Positions 49,767 through 59,596 of a stretch of DNA of 64,000 nucleotides are shown in pieces. Position 1 is the first letter of the stretch; every line of letters begins with the position of its first letter. Source of the DNA: Bacteroidales bacterium (GTDB lineage Bacteria > Bacteroidota > Bacteroidia > Bacteroidales > UBA10428). The notes below the pieces were generated by a model, which was given only the letters and a program-made list of their open reading frames with translations, did no database searches and was not told the DNA's origin. The stretch lies in NCBI GenBank assembly GCA_016930375.1, contig JAFGGU010000012.1:21115-85114 (forward strand), written 5' to 3'. Made by a program: the position numbers and the translations under genes.

Positions 49767-51386
49767 ATGAAAAGTAAAATCCTGACAGCATTAATCTGTT
49801 TCTCTTCCGTTTGGATTTCCTGTGACAAGACTAATCAGGAATACCGGATCATTGATCCCGAAACCCTGAAGGACAAAATCGCCGGCGGTTGGGCCGGCAA
49901 AATGATCGGCGTCACCTATGGGGGGCCTACAGAGTTCAGGGCTCAGGGCACCACCTATGAAGACACGATCCGCTGGTCTCCGGCCAATATTGATGAAAGC
50001 TTATGGCAGGATGATATTTACGTGCAGCTCACCTTTCTTATGACCATGGATCAGTATGGCCTGGATGCCCCGGCCAAGAAATACCAGGAGATGTTTGCCA
50101 AAGCAGGCTATCCGTTATGGCATGCCAATGTTCAGGCCCGGAAAAATTATTATGACAGCATATTTCCGCCTCAGTCGGGAAATCCTCAATACAACATCCA
50201 TGCGGATGATATTGATTTTCAGATCGAATCGGATTACATCGGGTTCATGTGTCCCGGGATGCCGCAACAGGTTGTCAGTATTTGCGATAAGATAGGTCAT
50301 ATCATGAATTACGGAGACGGCCTCTATGGAGGAATCTTTGTGGCCGCCTTATATGCGGAAGCCTTCTTTGAATCCGACGTGAACAAGGTCATTGAGCATG
50401 CACTTTTATCAATACCGGCCGAAAGTGATTATGCCCGGATCATATGCGATGTGATCGTGCTTCACAAGCAATACCCGTCTGATTGGAGAGCGGCCTGGAA
50501 AGAACTGGAATCCAAATGGGGCGGGGAGGATATTTGCGGAGCCGGAAGCACCTTTAATATAGATGCCAAACTAAACGGCGCTTATATTGTGATGGGACTA
50601 CTTTATGGAGAAGGGGATCCCTTCAGGACGCTTGAGATTTCAACGCGTTGCGGACAGGACTCAGATTGCAATCCATCCAATGCCATGGCTGTATTGGGTG
50701 TTATGAAGGGATTGAGTAATCTGCCGGTAAGGATGCAACATGGAATAAATGCGATCGGGGATTCAATTTTCATCAATACGACATACAGTTTCAACAAAGC
50801 TGTGAATAGCACTTATTCCTATGCCCTTGGCTTCATTCAGGAAAATGGCGGGAAAGTGTCAGACAGTGAAATTAAAATTAAAAGGCAGGATCCCGTTGCC
50901 TTGCCGCTGGAAGTTTCTTTTCCTGACCTGGTATTCGATCACAAAATTTCCGTCTTCGGTGAGTCAACCTGGAAGTTCAAAGGGAAATGGGAAACTTTGA
51001 AAACCATTCCGTGGGGCGAAAAAAATCCTGTCAGTCAGTCGGTTTACTCCGAAAATTCCGGTGATGAAGCCGAGCTTACTTTTACAGGTACCGGCATAAC
51101 CCTGATGGGGAACTGGACCAAAGACGGCGGCACGGCATACCTATATCTCGACGGGGAATTGAACAGGACAATTGATTCTTATTTCTTCCGGAGCAACCAG
51201 GAACACTATGATATCAACCTGTGGCATGTCTTCGGACTCGCACCGGGAAATCACACCATCAAATTAAAAGTGAAAGGTGAAAAGCGGGCAGAATCCATGG
51301 GAACGCGGGTATATATTACCGAAGCCCTTATTTTCAATACTGCCCCGAAGAATAGCGTGAATTACAAATTTTCTTTTGAAAAATAA
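49767..51386 (+). CDS. ADP-ribosylglycohydrolase-fold lipoprotein with C-terminal beta-sandwich
   Basis: Lipobox VWISC; KIAGGWAGKMIGVTYGGPTEF; QDDIYVQLTFL; CGQDSDCNPSNAMAVLGVMKG (ADP-ribosylglycohydrolase metal motifs); C-terminal ELTFTGTGITLMGNWTKDGGTAYLYLDGEL. Confidence 0.82.
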   Translation: MKSKILTALICFSSVWISCDKTNQEYRIIDPETLKDKIAGGWAGKMIGVTYGGPTEFRAQGTTYEDTIRWSPANIDESLWQDDIYVQLTFLMTMDQYGLDAPAKKYQEMFAKAGYPLWHANVQARKNYYDSIFPPQSGNPQYNIHADDIDFQIESDYIGFMCPGMPQQVVSICDKIGHIMNYGDGLYGGIFVAALYAEAFFESDVNKVIEHALLSIPAESDYARIICDVIVLHKQYPSDWRAAWKELESKWGGEDICGAGSTFNIDAKLNGAYIVMGLLYGEGDPFRTLEISTRCGQDSDCNPSNAMAVLGVMKGLSNLPVRMQHGINAIGDSIFINTTYSFNKAVNSTYSYALGFIQENGGKVSDSEIKIKRQDPVALPLEVSFPDLVFDHKISVFGESTWKFKGKWETLKTIPWGEKNPVSQSVYSENSGDEAELTFTGTGITLMGNWTKDGGTAYLYLDGELNRTIDSYFFRSNQEHYDINLWHVFGLAPGNHTIKLKVKGEKRAESMGTRVYITEALIFNTAPKNSVNYKFSFEK

Positions 51387-51397
51387 TAAAGCATATC

Positions 51398-52393
51398 ATG
51401 TACATCGTTGAATCGTACACAACTGCCGTTGTCCTCACATTCATTACCATGTTGTGCTGGGGATCATGGGCCAACACCCAGAAAATCGCCAGGGGCTACC
51501 GTTTTGAACTTTTTTACTGGGACTATGTGCTGGGAATCCTGATTTTCTCATTGATTCTTGGATTTACCCTGGGCAGTAATGGATCTGCAGGAATGAGTTT
51601 TACCCATAGTATTTCACAGGCTTCCGCCCGGAATATAGGGAATGCCATGCTGGGCGGTGTCGTTTTTAACCTGTCGAATATCCTCCTGGTTGCAGCCATT
51701 GCCGTTGCAGGCATGTCCATCGCATTTCCCGTAGGTGTGGGTCTTTGCATGGTACTTGGCGTAATCATCAATTATATTGCAACGCCCAGGGGAGATGCAG
51801 TCACCTTGTTTGTCGGGGTAGCACTGGTTACACTGGCCATTGTGCTGGATGCCCTGGCTTATCGCAAACTGACCAGCAGTCAGCAAACCACACCGGCCAA
51901 AGGCATCATCCTTTCCGTAATGGCAGGCTTTCTGATGGCTTGGTTCTTTCGTTTTGTCGCAAGTTCCATTGCCACTGATCCGGTAATTCCGGAAGCAGGG
52001 AAGCTCACTCCCTATACGGCTTTCTTTTTCTTTGTCATGGGTATCGTGCTCAGCAATCTGCTGTTCAATACCTTTTTAATGAAAAAGCCCATTACCGGTG
52101 AACCGGTTACTTTCAAACAATATTTCAGTGAAGGGCCTAAAGGACACCTGGCGGGAATCCTCGGAGGCATGATCTGGGCGCTTGGAACAGCCCTGAGTCT
52201 TATAGCAGCCGGAAAAGCAGGGTATGCGATATCTTTCGGACTGGGGCAGGGAGCAACGCTCATCGGTGCGTTGTGGGGCGTTTTCATCTGGAAGGAATTC
52301 AAGGCGGCACCCAAAGGCACGAATTTACTGCTTGCCCTGATGTTCCTGTTGTTTGTCGCAGGCCTGGGTTTGATCATTATTGCCGGAATCTGA
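51398..52393 (+). CDS. GRP/RhaT-like DMT-superfamily sugar transporter
   Basis: Ten TM segments; MLCWGSWANTQKIARGYRFELFYWDYVLGI; GQGATLIGALWGVFIWKEFKAAPKGTN. Confidence 0.82.
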   Translation: MYIVESYTTAVVLTFITMLCWGSWANTQKIARGYRFELFYWDYVLGILIFSLILGFTLGSNGSAGMSFTHSISQASARNIGNAMLGGVVFNLSNILLVAAIAVAGMSIAFPVGVGLCMVLGVIINYIATPRGDAVTLFVGVALVTLAIVLDALAYRKLTSSQQTTPAKGIILSVMAGFLMAWFFRFVASSIATDPVIPEAGKLTPYTAFFFFVMGIVLSNLLFNTFLMKKPITGEPVTFKQYFSEGPKGHLAGILGGMIWALGTALSLIAAGKAGYAISFGLGQGATLIGALWGVFIWKEFKAAPKGTNLLLALMFLLFVAGLGLIIIAGI

Positions 52394-52429
52394 GGTAAAT
52401 GAACTTATCCAATATTTTAGAGGTTTATT

Positions 52430-53164
52430 ATGAAAAAGGTAAAAAATCTTTCAGTTTGGATCACTAGTTTGTGTTTTGCCTGTTTTTTGCAGAATTATTC
52501 CTGTACAGGCAAATCCGGAACCACGACTGCAACAGGTGAAGAATTACAATCAGAAGCGCCTGACACGGCATGGCATGAACTTTTTAACGGAACGGATCTC
52601 ACAGGATGGCAACATGTGGGAGATGGTTTTATGACCGTAGAGGATGGGATCATCCGGACGCACGGTGGCATGGGATTGCTTTACTGGACGGGAAGCAGGA
52701 TCGGCAACTGCATTTTACACGTGGAATGGAGAATGGAGAAGGAAAACAGCAATTCCGGGGTATTCGTCAGGATCCCTGTTGAACCCAAAGAGGCCTGGAT
52801 GCCGGTATTTTATGGTCACGAGATACAGGTGGACAACCACCCGGAACTTTCGGGTGAGGATGAATACCATGCCACCGGTCAGATCTATGCCATGACAAAA
52901 CCCCTTGCGCAAGCCTGGAAACCGGGACCGGAATGGAATACCTTTGACATTACCCTCGATGGTCCCCGGACTGTTGTTTACCTGAACGGCATGAAGGTTA
53001 CCGATTATACCGACGGTGATCCCATACCGGAACGCAAGTTTGATTTTGAGCCATTCCCCGGACCCAGGCCTGATTCAGGGTATTTCGGGTTGCAAAACCA
53101 CGGTGAGCATGATGTGGTTTTTTACAGGAGAGTGGCCCTGAAAAAACTGCCTCCGAAAATATAA
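52430..53164 (+). CDS. DUF1080 (3-keto-disaccharide hydrolase family) lipoprotein
   Basis: WHELFNGTDLTGWQHVGDGFMTVEDGIIRTHGGMGLLYW...SNSGVFVRIP...GHEIQVDN...GYFGLQNHG. Confidence 0.9.
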   Translation: MKKVKNLSVWITSLCFACFLQNYSCTGKSGTTTATGEELQSEAPDTAWHELFNGTDLTGWQHVGDGFMTVEDGIIRTHGGMGLLYWTGSRIGNCILHVEWRMEKENSNSGVFVRIPVEPKEAWMPVFYGHEIQVDNHPELSGEDEYHATGQIYAMTKPLAQAWKPGPEWNTFDITLDGPRTVVYLNGMKVTDYTDGDPIPERKFDFEPFPGPRPDSGYFGLQNHGEHDVVFYRRVALKKLPPKI

Positions 53165-53189
53165 TTACCCCTCATTAAACATTTTAATT

Positions 53190-54536
53190 ATGAAAAAAGA
53201 ATTATCACGCCGGAAGTTTCTGCAAACAAGCGCCCTGGCCACAGGAGGTCTGGTGACAGCCAACACCATAAGGCTTGAAGCAAGCCCTGTTTTGAAAACC
53301 AGAAAAGTAGCGCCGGGCGATCAACTTCGCTTCGGCATCATAGGCATTGGCATGCAGGGATCGGGACTGTTATCCGGGGCTCTGTCCATCCCGGGTGTTG
53401 AATGTGCAGGGGCCGCTGACCTGTATGACGGACGTCACACCCTTGCCAAAGAAATTACCGGTAATCCTGACCTGTTTACAACACGTCGTTACCAGGATCT
53501 GCTGGAGCGGAAGGATATCGACTGCATTATTGCTGCGGTGCCCGACCACTGGCATAAAAAGGTGGTTGTAGATGCCTGCAATGCCGGCAAGGATATTTAC
53601 TGTGAAAAGCCCATGTCGCACAGTATTGCAGATGGTTTTGAAATGGTGGAGGCCGCAAGCCGGAATAACCGTATTATACAGATAGGATCACAGCGCACCA
53701 GCTCTGCCATTTGTGCAAAATCCCGTGAACTTTACGCAGCAGGCGTCATCGGCGAAATTGAACATGTTGAGCTTTCACTCGGCCGGAACGATCCCACCGG
53801 GGCATGGCAGTATCCGCCGCCAACAGATCTTTCTCCTGCCAACCTCGACTGGAATACCTGGCTGGGAACCGCCCCGAAAATACCGTTCAATCCCCTGCAT
53901 TTTGCCCGGTGGCGCTGCTGGAAGGAATACGGTACCGGTGTCGGCGGTGACCTGATGGTGCACCTGATCAGCGGAATGCTGTATACCCTGGGATGGAATG
54001 AGATCCCCCGGTCGGCACAATCCCTCGGCGGCATCTTCCGCTGGAAGGATGGCCGCAATATGCCCGATCTGCACCTGGTACTTTTCGATTTCCATGGCGT
54101 ACCGGTATATGTGCGGTTAGGCCTGGGGACCGAATCACCCGAACTGGCCCGTTTTTATGGTCCAAAGGGAATTCTCGACCTTCAGGGCTCCTTAATACAG
54201 CTGTCGCCGCAACCCGGAATTGATACGTACCCCAGCTATTATGCCTCCGGGTTTCCGAGGGCAATGCAGGAAGAATACTATAGCAGGTGGAAAGAGGAAA
54301 ATGCGCCCCAACCCGGCAGGGAACCCTTATCCGATAAGACAACCTGGAGTGGACATGATTATGACGATATGGTGCCCCACCTGGTCAATTTTTTCGAAGC
54401 GGTAAAATCACGCAAACCTGTGGCACAGGACGCAGTTTTCGGCAATCATGCCGCCATTGCCTGTCACATGGCGAACGAATCGTATTTCCGGCAGAAACAG
54501 GTTATTTGGGACGAGAAAACAAAAACGGTTGTGTAA
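53190..54536 (+). CDS. Gfo/Idh/MocA family oxidoreductase with Tat signal
   Basis: SRRKFLQTSALATGGLVTANT; FGIIGIGMQGSG; AAVPDHWHKKVVVDACNAGKDIYCEKPMSH. Confidence 0.93.
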   Translation: MKKELSRRKFLQTSALATGGLVTANTIRLEASPVLKTRKVAPGDQLRFGIIGIGMQGSGLLSGALSIPGVECAGAADLYDGRHTLAKEITGNPDLFTTRRYQDLLERKDIDCIIAAVPDHWHKKVVVDACNAGKDIYCEKPMSHSIADGFEMVEAASRNNRIIQIGSQRTSSAICAKSRELYAAGVIGEIEHVELSLGRNDPTGAWQYPPPTDLSPANLDWNTWLGTAPKIPFNPLHFARWRCWKEYGTGVGGDLMVHLISGMLYTLGWNEIPRSAQSLGGIFRWKDGRNMPDLHLVLFDFHGVPVYVRLGLGTESPELARFYGPKGILDLQGSLIQLSPQPGIDTYPSYYASGFPRAMQEEYYSRWKEENAPQPGREPLSDKTTWSGHDYDDMVPHLVNFFEAVKSRKPVAQDAVFGNHAAIACHMANESYFRQKQVIWDEKTKTVV

Positions 54537-54542
54537 AAATAG

Positions 54543-54571
54543 GTAGAGACGGGTTTCAAACCCGTCTCTAC
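54543..54571. terminator. Bidirectional hairpin GTAGAGACGGGTTT-C-AAACCCGTCTCTAC between convergent genes
   Basis: Perfect 14-bp arms, 1-nt centre, followed by T-rich sequence. Confidence 0.8.
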
Positions 54572-54579
54572 ATTTTTAT

Positions 54580-55971
54580 TTAAACAACCTTCATATTCAC
54601 CGGATCCCAGTTGATGATTTTTTTCTGGAAATAGCTGTCGTTGCAGGCCAGTGTGGGAGCTGCCGCCCTGAAAGCAAACTCGGGTCCTTCCACCAGGGGC
54701 AGGTTGTTACGAACGCCATCGAAGAAATTTCTGAAATGTTCCACGTGCTCGTCATATTCTTCCGGCGCCACGTAAGTAACACCCGGCACTTCCGGCCTTT
54801 TCCGGTCTTCCGCCGTGTACTTGAGATCATATTGTTTCATGAGTTCATCCTGCATGGCTTGCGGATAAGAGTAAATAGCATCCCAGCCGCCGATTCCCGG
54901 GGCTTTCGACATGATGCTGTGGGTAAGGCTGAAGCCGTTATCAAGCATTTCCAGCGCGCCTTCACTCCCAATAAAACGGGTCACACCCTTGTCACCCAGT
55001 CCACTGACGAAATTCACCCTTAACATTACCTGGAAAGCAGGATGCTCTTTCGATTCAGGGTACTGCATAACGGCAGTCATCACATCCGGAACATCACGGC
55101 CGTCTTTCCAATAGCAAAGCTGTCCGGATGCAAAGATGGTCTTTGGTCCGAGTGAATCGGTTACCAGGTGAATGCCGGATAATAAATGAACAAACAGGTC
55201 GCCGGCGACACCGGTGCCGAAATCGCTGTAATTTCTCCACCAGAAGAACTTTTTCGGATCATAGGGCATTTTTGCCATGCCTTCGATGTAGCGATCCCAG
55301 TCAACGGTCTGCGGAGATCCGTCGGTCGGCATGGTATACTCCCAGGCTCCGAGGGCATCCTGCCTGTCGAATGAGGCTTCAATGCAATTCAGCTGACCAA
55401 TAGCCCCGCTCTTGTACAATTCTTTGGCTTTTGCATAAACAATGCTGCTGACCCGCTGACTACCCACCTGCATGGGTTTATTGGTCTTTTTCTGGGCAGC
55501 GATCACAGGAAGTCCGTCACTGATCTTCTGAACGACCGGTTTTTCACAATACACTGCCATACCGCTGTTCATGGCATCGATGGAAATCCGGGCATGCCAG
55601 TTATCGCTGGTGGCAATAATGACGGCATCAATGTCCTTGCGCTGCAATATTTCACGGTAATCACGGGTAGTGAAGATGTGGTCGCCATACTTTTCCCTGG
55701 CACGAATCAGCCTGCCGGTATACAGATCACACACGGCAGCCAGCTCAACGCCGGGTATTTTGAGCGCCGAATCCGTGTCGGCATGGCCCATGATGCCCAT
55801 ACCAATGGTGGCAACGCGGATCTTATCGTTGGAGCTGATCCTCGGTTTATATGGAATTACCCTCTTCTCACTGCCTTCTGAAGCGAAGGACTTCAGTGAG
55901 CCTGCGGCGATCAGTAAGGATGTGCCTCCCAATTGCCGGATGAATCTTCTGCGTGATGGTTTGACTTTCAT
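54580..55971 (-). CDS. Gfo/Idh/MocA family oxidoreductase with Tat signal
   Basis: SRRRFIRQLGGTSLLIAAGSLKSFA; IRVATIGMGIMG; IATSDNWHARISIDAMNSGMAVYCEKPVVQ. Confidence 0.93.
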   Translation of the reverse strand: MKVKPSRRRFIRQLGGTSLLIAAGSLKSFASEGSEKRVIPYKPRISSNDKIRVATIGMGIMGHADTDSALKIPGVELAAVCDLYTGRLIRAREKYGDHIFTTRDYREILQRKDIDAVIIATSDNWHARISIDAMNSGMAVYCEKPVVQKISDGLPVIAAQKKTNKPMQVGSQRVSSIVYAKAKELYKSGAIGQLNCIEASFDRQDALGAWEYTMPTDGSPQTVDWDRYIEGMAKMPYDPKKFFWWRNYSDFGTGVAGDLFVHLLSGIHLVTDSLGPKTIFASGQLCYWKDGRDVPDVMTAVMQYPESKEHPAFQVMLRVNFVSGLGDKGVTRFIGSEGALEMLDNGFSLTHSIMSKAPGIGGWDAIYSYPQAMQDELMKQYDLKYTAEDRKRPEVPGVTYVAPEEYDEHVEHFRNFFDGVRNNLPLVEGPEFAFRAAAPTLACNDSYFQKKIINWDPVNMKVV

Positions 55972-56113
55972 ATGAATGGTTTTTTATGTATGAAAAGCGT
56001 ATTAATTGTTATCTTTAACAAGTTCAAATACTTTATAAAATTATTATTTTCACAACAATTCAGTCTATTTAAGAAGTAAAAAGTAAGTCATTGAATAAAC
56101 TGACGGTTTTTGC

Positions 56114-57475
56114 ATGGAACTTTATCTGATCATTGCTGCGCTCGTGCTTTTGTTGGTGAACCTGATCTTTCAACTGCTTTCACCTCCGGGGAAAATACTG
56201 ACCGGTCTTTCGGCGCGGCTCGACCAAACCGATAAAAACAGTGAAAGGGTTGAGAATACGGTCAGGGAAGAAGTAAAAACAAACCGCCAGGAGCTCTCGG
56301 GAACACTCAGCAGTTTTCAATCCTCATTTCTTGAAACCCAGAATATCACTTCGAAATCACAACTCGATCAGCTAAAAGCCATTTCTGATTCAAATCGTGA
56401 GGAACTAACCCGTGTGCTCAAGGAATTTCAGACGTCATTTGACCGGAATGTGGAATCCTTTAATACCTTGCAGAGAGAAAAATTCGGGCAGCTGGAAATC
56501 AAGCAGCAGGAGTTGATACAAAATACAGAAAAGAAACTCGAGCAGATGCGTGAGACTGTGGACGAGAAACTGCAAAAGACCCTGAATGAAAGGCTCGGGC
56601 AGTCCTTTGAACTGGTAAGCCGTCAGCTGGAGAGCGTCCAAAAAGGACTTGGGGAAATGCAGAATCTGGCCCAGGATGTCGGTGGACTGAAGAAGGTGCT
56701 GAGCAACGTGAAAATGCGGGGAGGCCTGGGTGAGGTGCGTCTTGAAATGTTACTGGAACAGATCCTTGCCCCTGAGCAATATGAAGCCAATGTGAAAACC
56801 AAGAAGGGATCCTCTGACAGGGTTGAATTTGCCATTAAGCTGCCGGGCAGGGATGAGGAAAGAGGTGTTGTTTATCTTCCCGTTGACGCCAAGTTCCCGC
56901 AGGAAGCCTATCACCATCTCACCGAGGCTTATGAAAACGGTGATGCGGATGCCATTGAGGCTTCCTCCCGAAACCTGGAGGCGATCATCAAAAAGATGGC
57001 CCGTGATATCCAGGAAAAGTATATTGATCCTCCCAATACCACAGATTTCGGGATCATGTTCCTCCCTTTCGAAGGTGTTTTCGCGGAGGTCATAAGGCGT
57101 TCCGAGCTGATTGAACAATTGCAGCGTGATTTCAGGATCATGGTAACCGGTCCGACTACCCTGGCCGCCATCCTGAACAGTCTGCAAATGGGATTCAAAA
57201 CCCTCGCGATCCAGCAAAGAAGCAGTGAAGTCTGGAAGGTGCTGGGCGCAATTAAAACCGAATTCGGAAAATTTGGCGGCATGCTGGAGAAAGCGCAGAA
57301 AAACCTGCATACCGCAACCAACCAGTTGGATGAACTGGTGGGCAAAAGAACAAAGGCCATTCAGCGACGGCTGAAGGATGTGGAATCTCTGCCTCAGGGT
57401 GAAGCCGCTCAGTATTTGCCTGAAATGACAGATTCGGAAGACGATATCGAAGAGGATCAGCCGGAAGAAAGCTGA
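56114..57475 (+). CDS. rmuC: DNA recombination protein RmuC
   Basis: N-terminal TM, long coiled coil, RmuC core (RGGLGEVRLEMLLEQILAPEQYEANVKTKKGSSDRVEFAIKLPGRDEE...VYLPVDAKFPQEAYHHL...GIMFLPFEGVFAEVIR). Confidence 0.95.
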   Translation: MELYLIIAALVLLLVNLIFQLLSPPGKILTGLSARLDQTDKNSERVENTVREEVKTNRQELSGTLSSFQSSFLETQNITSKSQLDQLKAISDSNREELTRVLKEFQTSFDRNVESFNTLQREKFGQLEIKQQELIQNTEKKLEQMRETVDEKLQKTLNERLGQSFELVSRQLESVQKGLGEMQNLAQDVGGLKKVLSNVKMRGGLGEVRLEMLLEQILAPEQYEANVKTKKGSSDRVEFAIKLPGRDEERGVVYLPVDAKFPQEAYHHLTEAYENGDADAIEASSRNLEAIIKKMARDIQEKYIDPPNTTDFGIMFLPFEGVFAEVIRRSELIEQLQRDFRIMVTGPTTLAAILNSLQMGFKTLAIQQRSSEVWKVLGAIKTEFGKFGGMLEKAQKNLHTATNQLDELVGKRTKAIQRRLKDVESLPQGEAAQYLPEMTDSEDDIEEDQPEES

Positions 57476-57511
57476 CCTGCCGGACATTATTTTTTTGCTA
57501 ACAGGAATACA

Positions 57512-58078
57512 ATGAACAGCATCAAACAGGAATTCATGGAGGCTCAATCGGTACTGGACGCATTCCTGTCCGATGACGCCAACTTTGCAGGAATAGAACT
57601 TGCGGGATCTATCATGGTTGATTCCCTGAAAGCAGGACATAAACTCATTTCCTGCGGCAATGGAGGATCCATGTGCGATGCCATGCATTTTGCCGAAGAA
57701 TTGTCAGGTTTATACCGCAACCAGCGAAAAGCGCTGGCTGCTCTTTCCATCTCTGACCCTTCACACATCACCTGTGCGGGAAATGATTTTGGATTCGATC
57801 ATGTCTTTTCGCGCTATGTTGAAGCAGTGGGACAGCAACACGATGTTCTGCTGGCCATCAGTACCAGCGGCAACTCGGCCAACGTTATAAATGCCGCTGA
57901 GGCTGCTAAATCAAAGGGTATGAAGGTAATCGGACTTACAGGAAAGGACGGAGGCAGGCTTTCCGGGTTATGCGACGTTGAAATCAGGGCTCCGTATACG
58001 AAATTTTCAGACCGGACACAGGAAATTCACATCAAGATCATTCATGCGCTGATTCATTACATTGAGCTGAATACCTGA
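57512..58078 (+). CDS. gmhA: SIS-domain sedoheptulose-7-phosphate isomerase (GmhA-like)
   Basis: [26 protein letters not shown]...[36 protein letters not shown]...[16 protein letters not shown]. Confidence 0.88.
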   Translation: MNSIKQEFMEAQSVLDAFLSDDANFAGIELAGSIMVDSLKAGHKLISCGNGGSMCDAMHFAEELSGLYRNQRKALAALSISDPSHITCAGNDFGFDHVFSRYVEAVGQQHDVLLAISTSGNSANVINAAEAAKSKGMKVIGLTGKDGGRLSGLCDVEIRAPYTKFSDRTQEIHIKIIHALIHYIELNT

Positions 58079-58096
58079 CCTTCCATACCTACCTGT

Positions 58097-59569
58097 ATGT
58101 CACAGCTTTTCCATTTCATAACTCCGGCCGTAACCCTGATTGCACTGATGATTTCACTGGTTTGCAATCCGCTGAAAGCCCAGCAAAACAATACCCTGTT
58201 TTTCATGCATTCAATACCGGAGTCTAACTTCATTAATCCTGCCGTACAGGGAGATTGCGGGGTTTTTATAGGGTTGCCCCTGGTTTCTTCCGTGCATATG
58301 AATTTCGCCAACAGCGGATTTGTTTTGGGAGATGTGGTAACCATTTATACCGATAATACCTTCAAAAGAAAGTCTGATTTTAACACCCAAAAGATCAGGG
58401 GACTGAACTATTTTGTCACTGAGCTGCATACCACTCTTCTGGCAGTAGGTATTCAACGCGATGATCTGTACTATACCTTCACGGCCATAGAGAAAGATAA
58501 TGCCATCGGAGTGTATACCAGGGATCTCGTTGCTTTCGCCCTGCGCGGCAGCCAGGAATTTGAGGGACAGGCCGTTCAGTTGAAAGGAGCAAGACTTAAT
58601 TTCAACCATTACCGGGAATACGCTCTCGGAGTTTCAAAAAACTATGGTGACGGTCTCACACTCGGACTGAAAGCCAAACTTCTTTTCGGTAAATTCAACC
58701 TGACCACCGGCAACAGTCAGATTGAAGCATTTGTTGATGAAACTTCAGACGATATTGTATTTGATATCGATGGTGGTTTTAACAGCTCAATGCCATCTTC
58801 GCTCAGGATGGAGGGTGTGGGTACGTATCGTTTTTACACGCGGTATGATGCCTCCATTTTCAAACATCTGATGAATGGGCGCAATCCGGGCTTCGCATTC
58901 GATTTCGGCATGATATACCGTTATAGCGAACGCCTGACCCTGTCGGGAAGCCTGCTCGACCTGGGAATGATCTTTTACAGAAGCAATCTTACCGGGTATA
59001 CCCTTCAGGGGAATCACAGCTATTACGGACCCTTCGGCACAGGGCCCATTAATGAGAACTATCTCTGGGATGTGTTCGACGAGCTGAACCAGAATATGGA
59101 TGAAGAAATTACCGACGAACCCTATACGTACTTTCTTGATCCTAAGCTATACCTTGGCGCCGCATACCAACTCAACAAGAAATTCGACCTCAATTTCCTG
59201 CTCTATAACCGGCTTCTACCCGGCAAATTGCAGACCGGGGCAACAGTCTCCTTGTTGACAAGGCCTTCGGATAAGCTGGAGGCGAGTGTCAGCGTATCGT
59301 ATATGAACCGAAGCTTCACCAACCTGGGTTTTGGTATCGGGTATGGCAAAAATCCCCTGCAATGGTATGTGGTCAGCGATAATATCCTGGGTTTCATTTT
59401 GCCCTTGAGCATGAAAAGTGCCAATCTGAGGTTCGGCGTGAATCTGTTTTTCGATTGCGGGAAAAAATTCAGTATGAATGAATGCGGTTGTGAATGGCTG
59501 AGAGATGCCGAGGAACGCAGGTTAAGGATTGAGAACGCCAAGCGCGGCAGGAAAGTTAAAGGCAATTAA
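58097..59569 (+). CDS. Outer-membrane beta-barrel protein (DUF5723-like)
   Basis: Signal peptide ending PLKAQQ; NTLFFMHSIPESNFINPAVQGDCGVFIGLPLVSSVHMNFANSGF; AANLRFGVNLFFDCG-like barrel end followed by a Cys-containing C-terminus. Confidence 0.75.
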   Translation: MSQLFHFITPAVTLIALMISLVCNPLKAQQNNTLFFMHSIPESNFINPAVQGDCGVFIGLPLVSSVHMNFANSGFVLGDVVTIYTDNTFKRKSDFNTQKIRGLNYFVTELHTTLLAVGIQRDDLYYTFTAIEKDNAIGVYTRDLVAFALRGSQEFEGQAVQLKGARLNFNHYREYALGVSKNYGDGLTLGLKAKLLFGKFNLTTGNSQIEAFVDETSDDIVFDIDGGFNSSMPSSLRMEGVGTYRFYTRYDASIFKHLMNGRNPGFAFDFGMIYRYSERLTLSGSLLDLGMIFYRSNLTGYTLQGNHSYYGPFGTGPINENYLWDVFDELNQNMDEEITDEPYTYFLDPKLYLGAAYQLNKKFDLNFLLYNRLLPGKLQTGATVSLLTRPSDKLEASVSVSYMNRSFTNLGFGIGYGKNPLQWYVVSDNILGFILPLSMKSANLRFGVNLFFDCGKKFSMNECGCEWLRDAEERRLRIENAKRGRKVKGN

Positions 59570-59596
59570 TGCCTGTCAGATTCGTCAAATTTCTCC

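Noticed and set aside
56750-57688. 312-aa minus-strand ORF
   Set aside because: Long but antisense to rmuC and the start of gmhA; composition and lack of motifs indicate a codon-bias shadow ORF.
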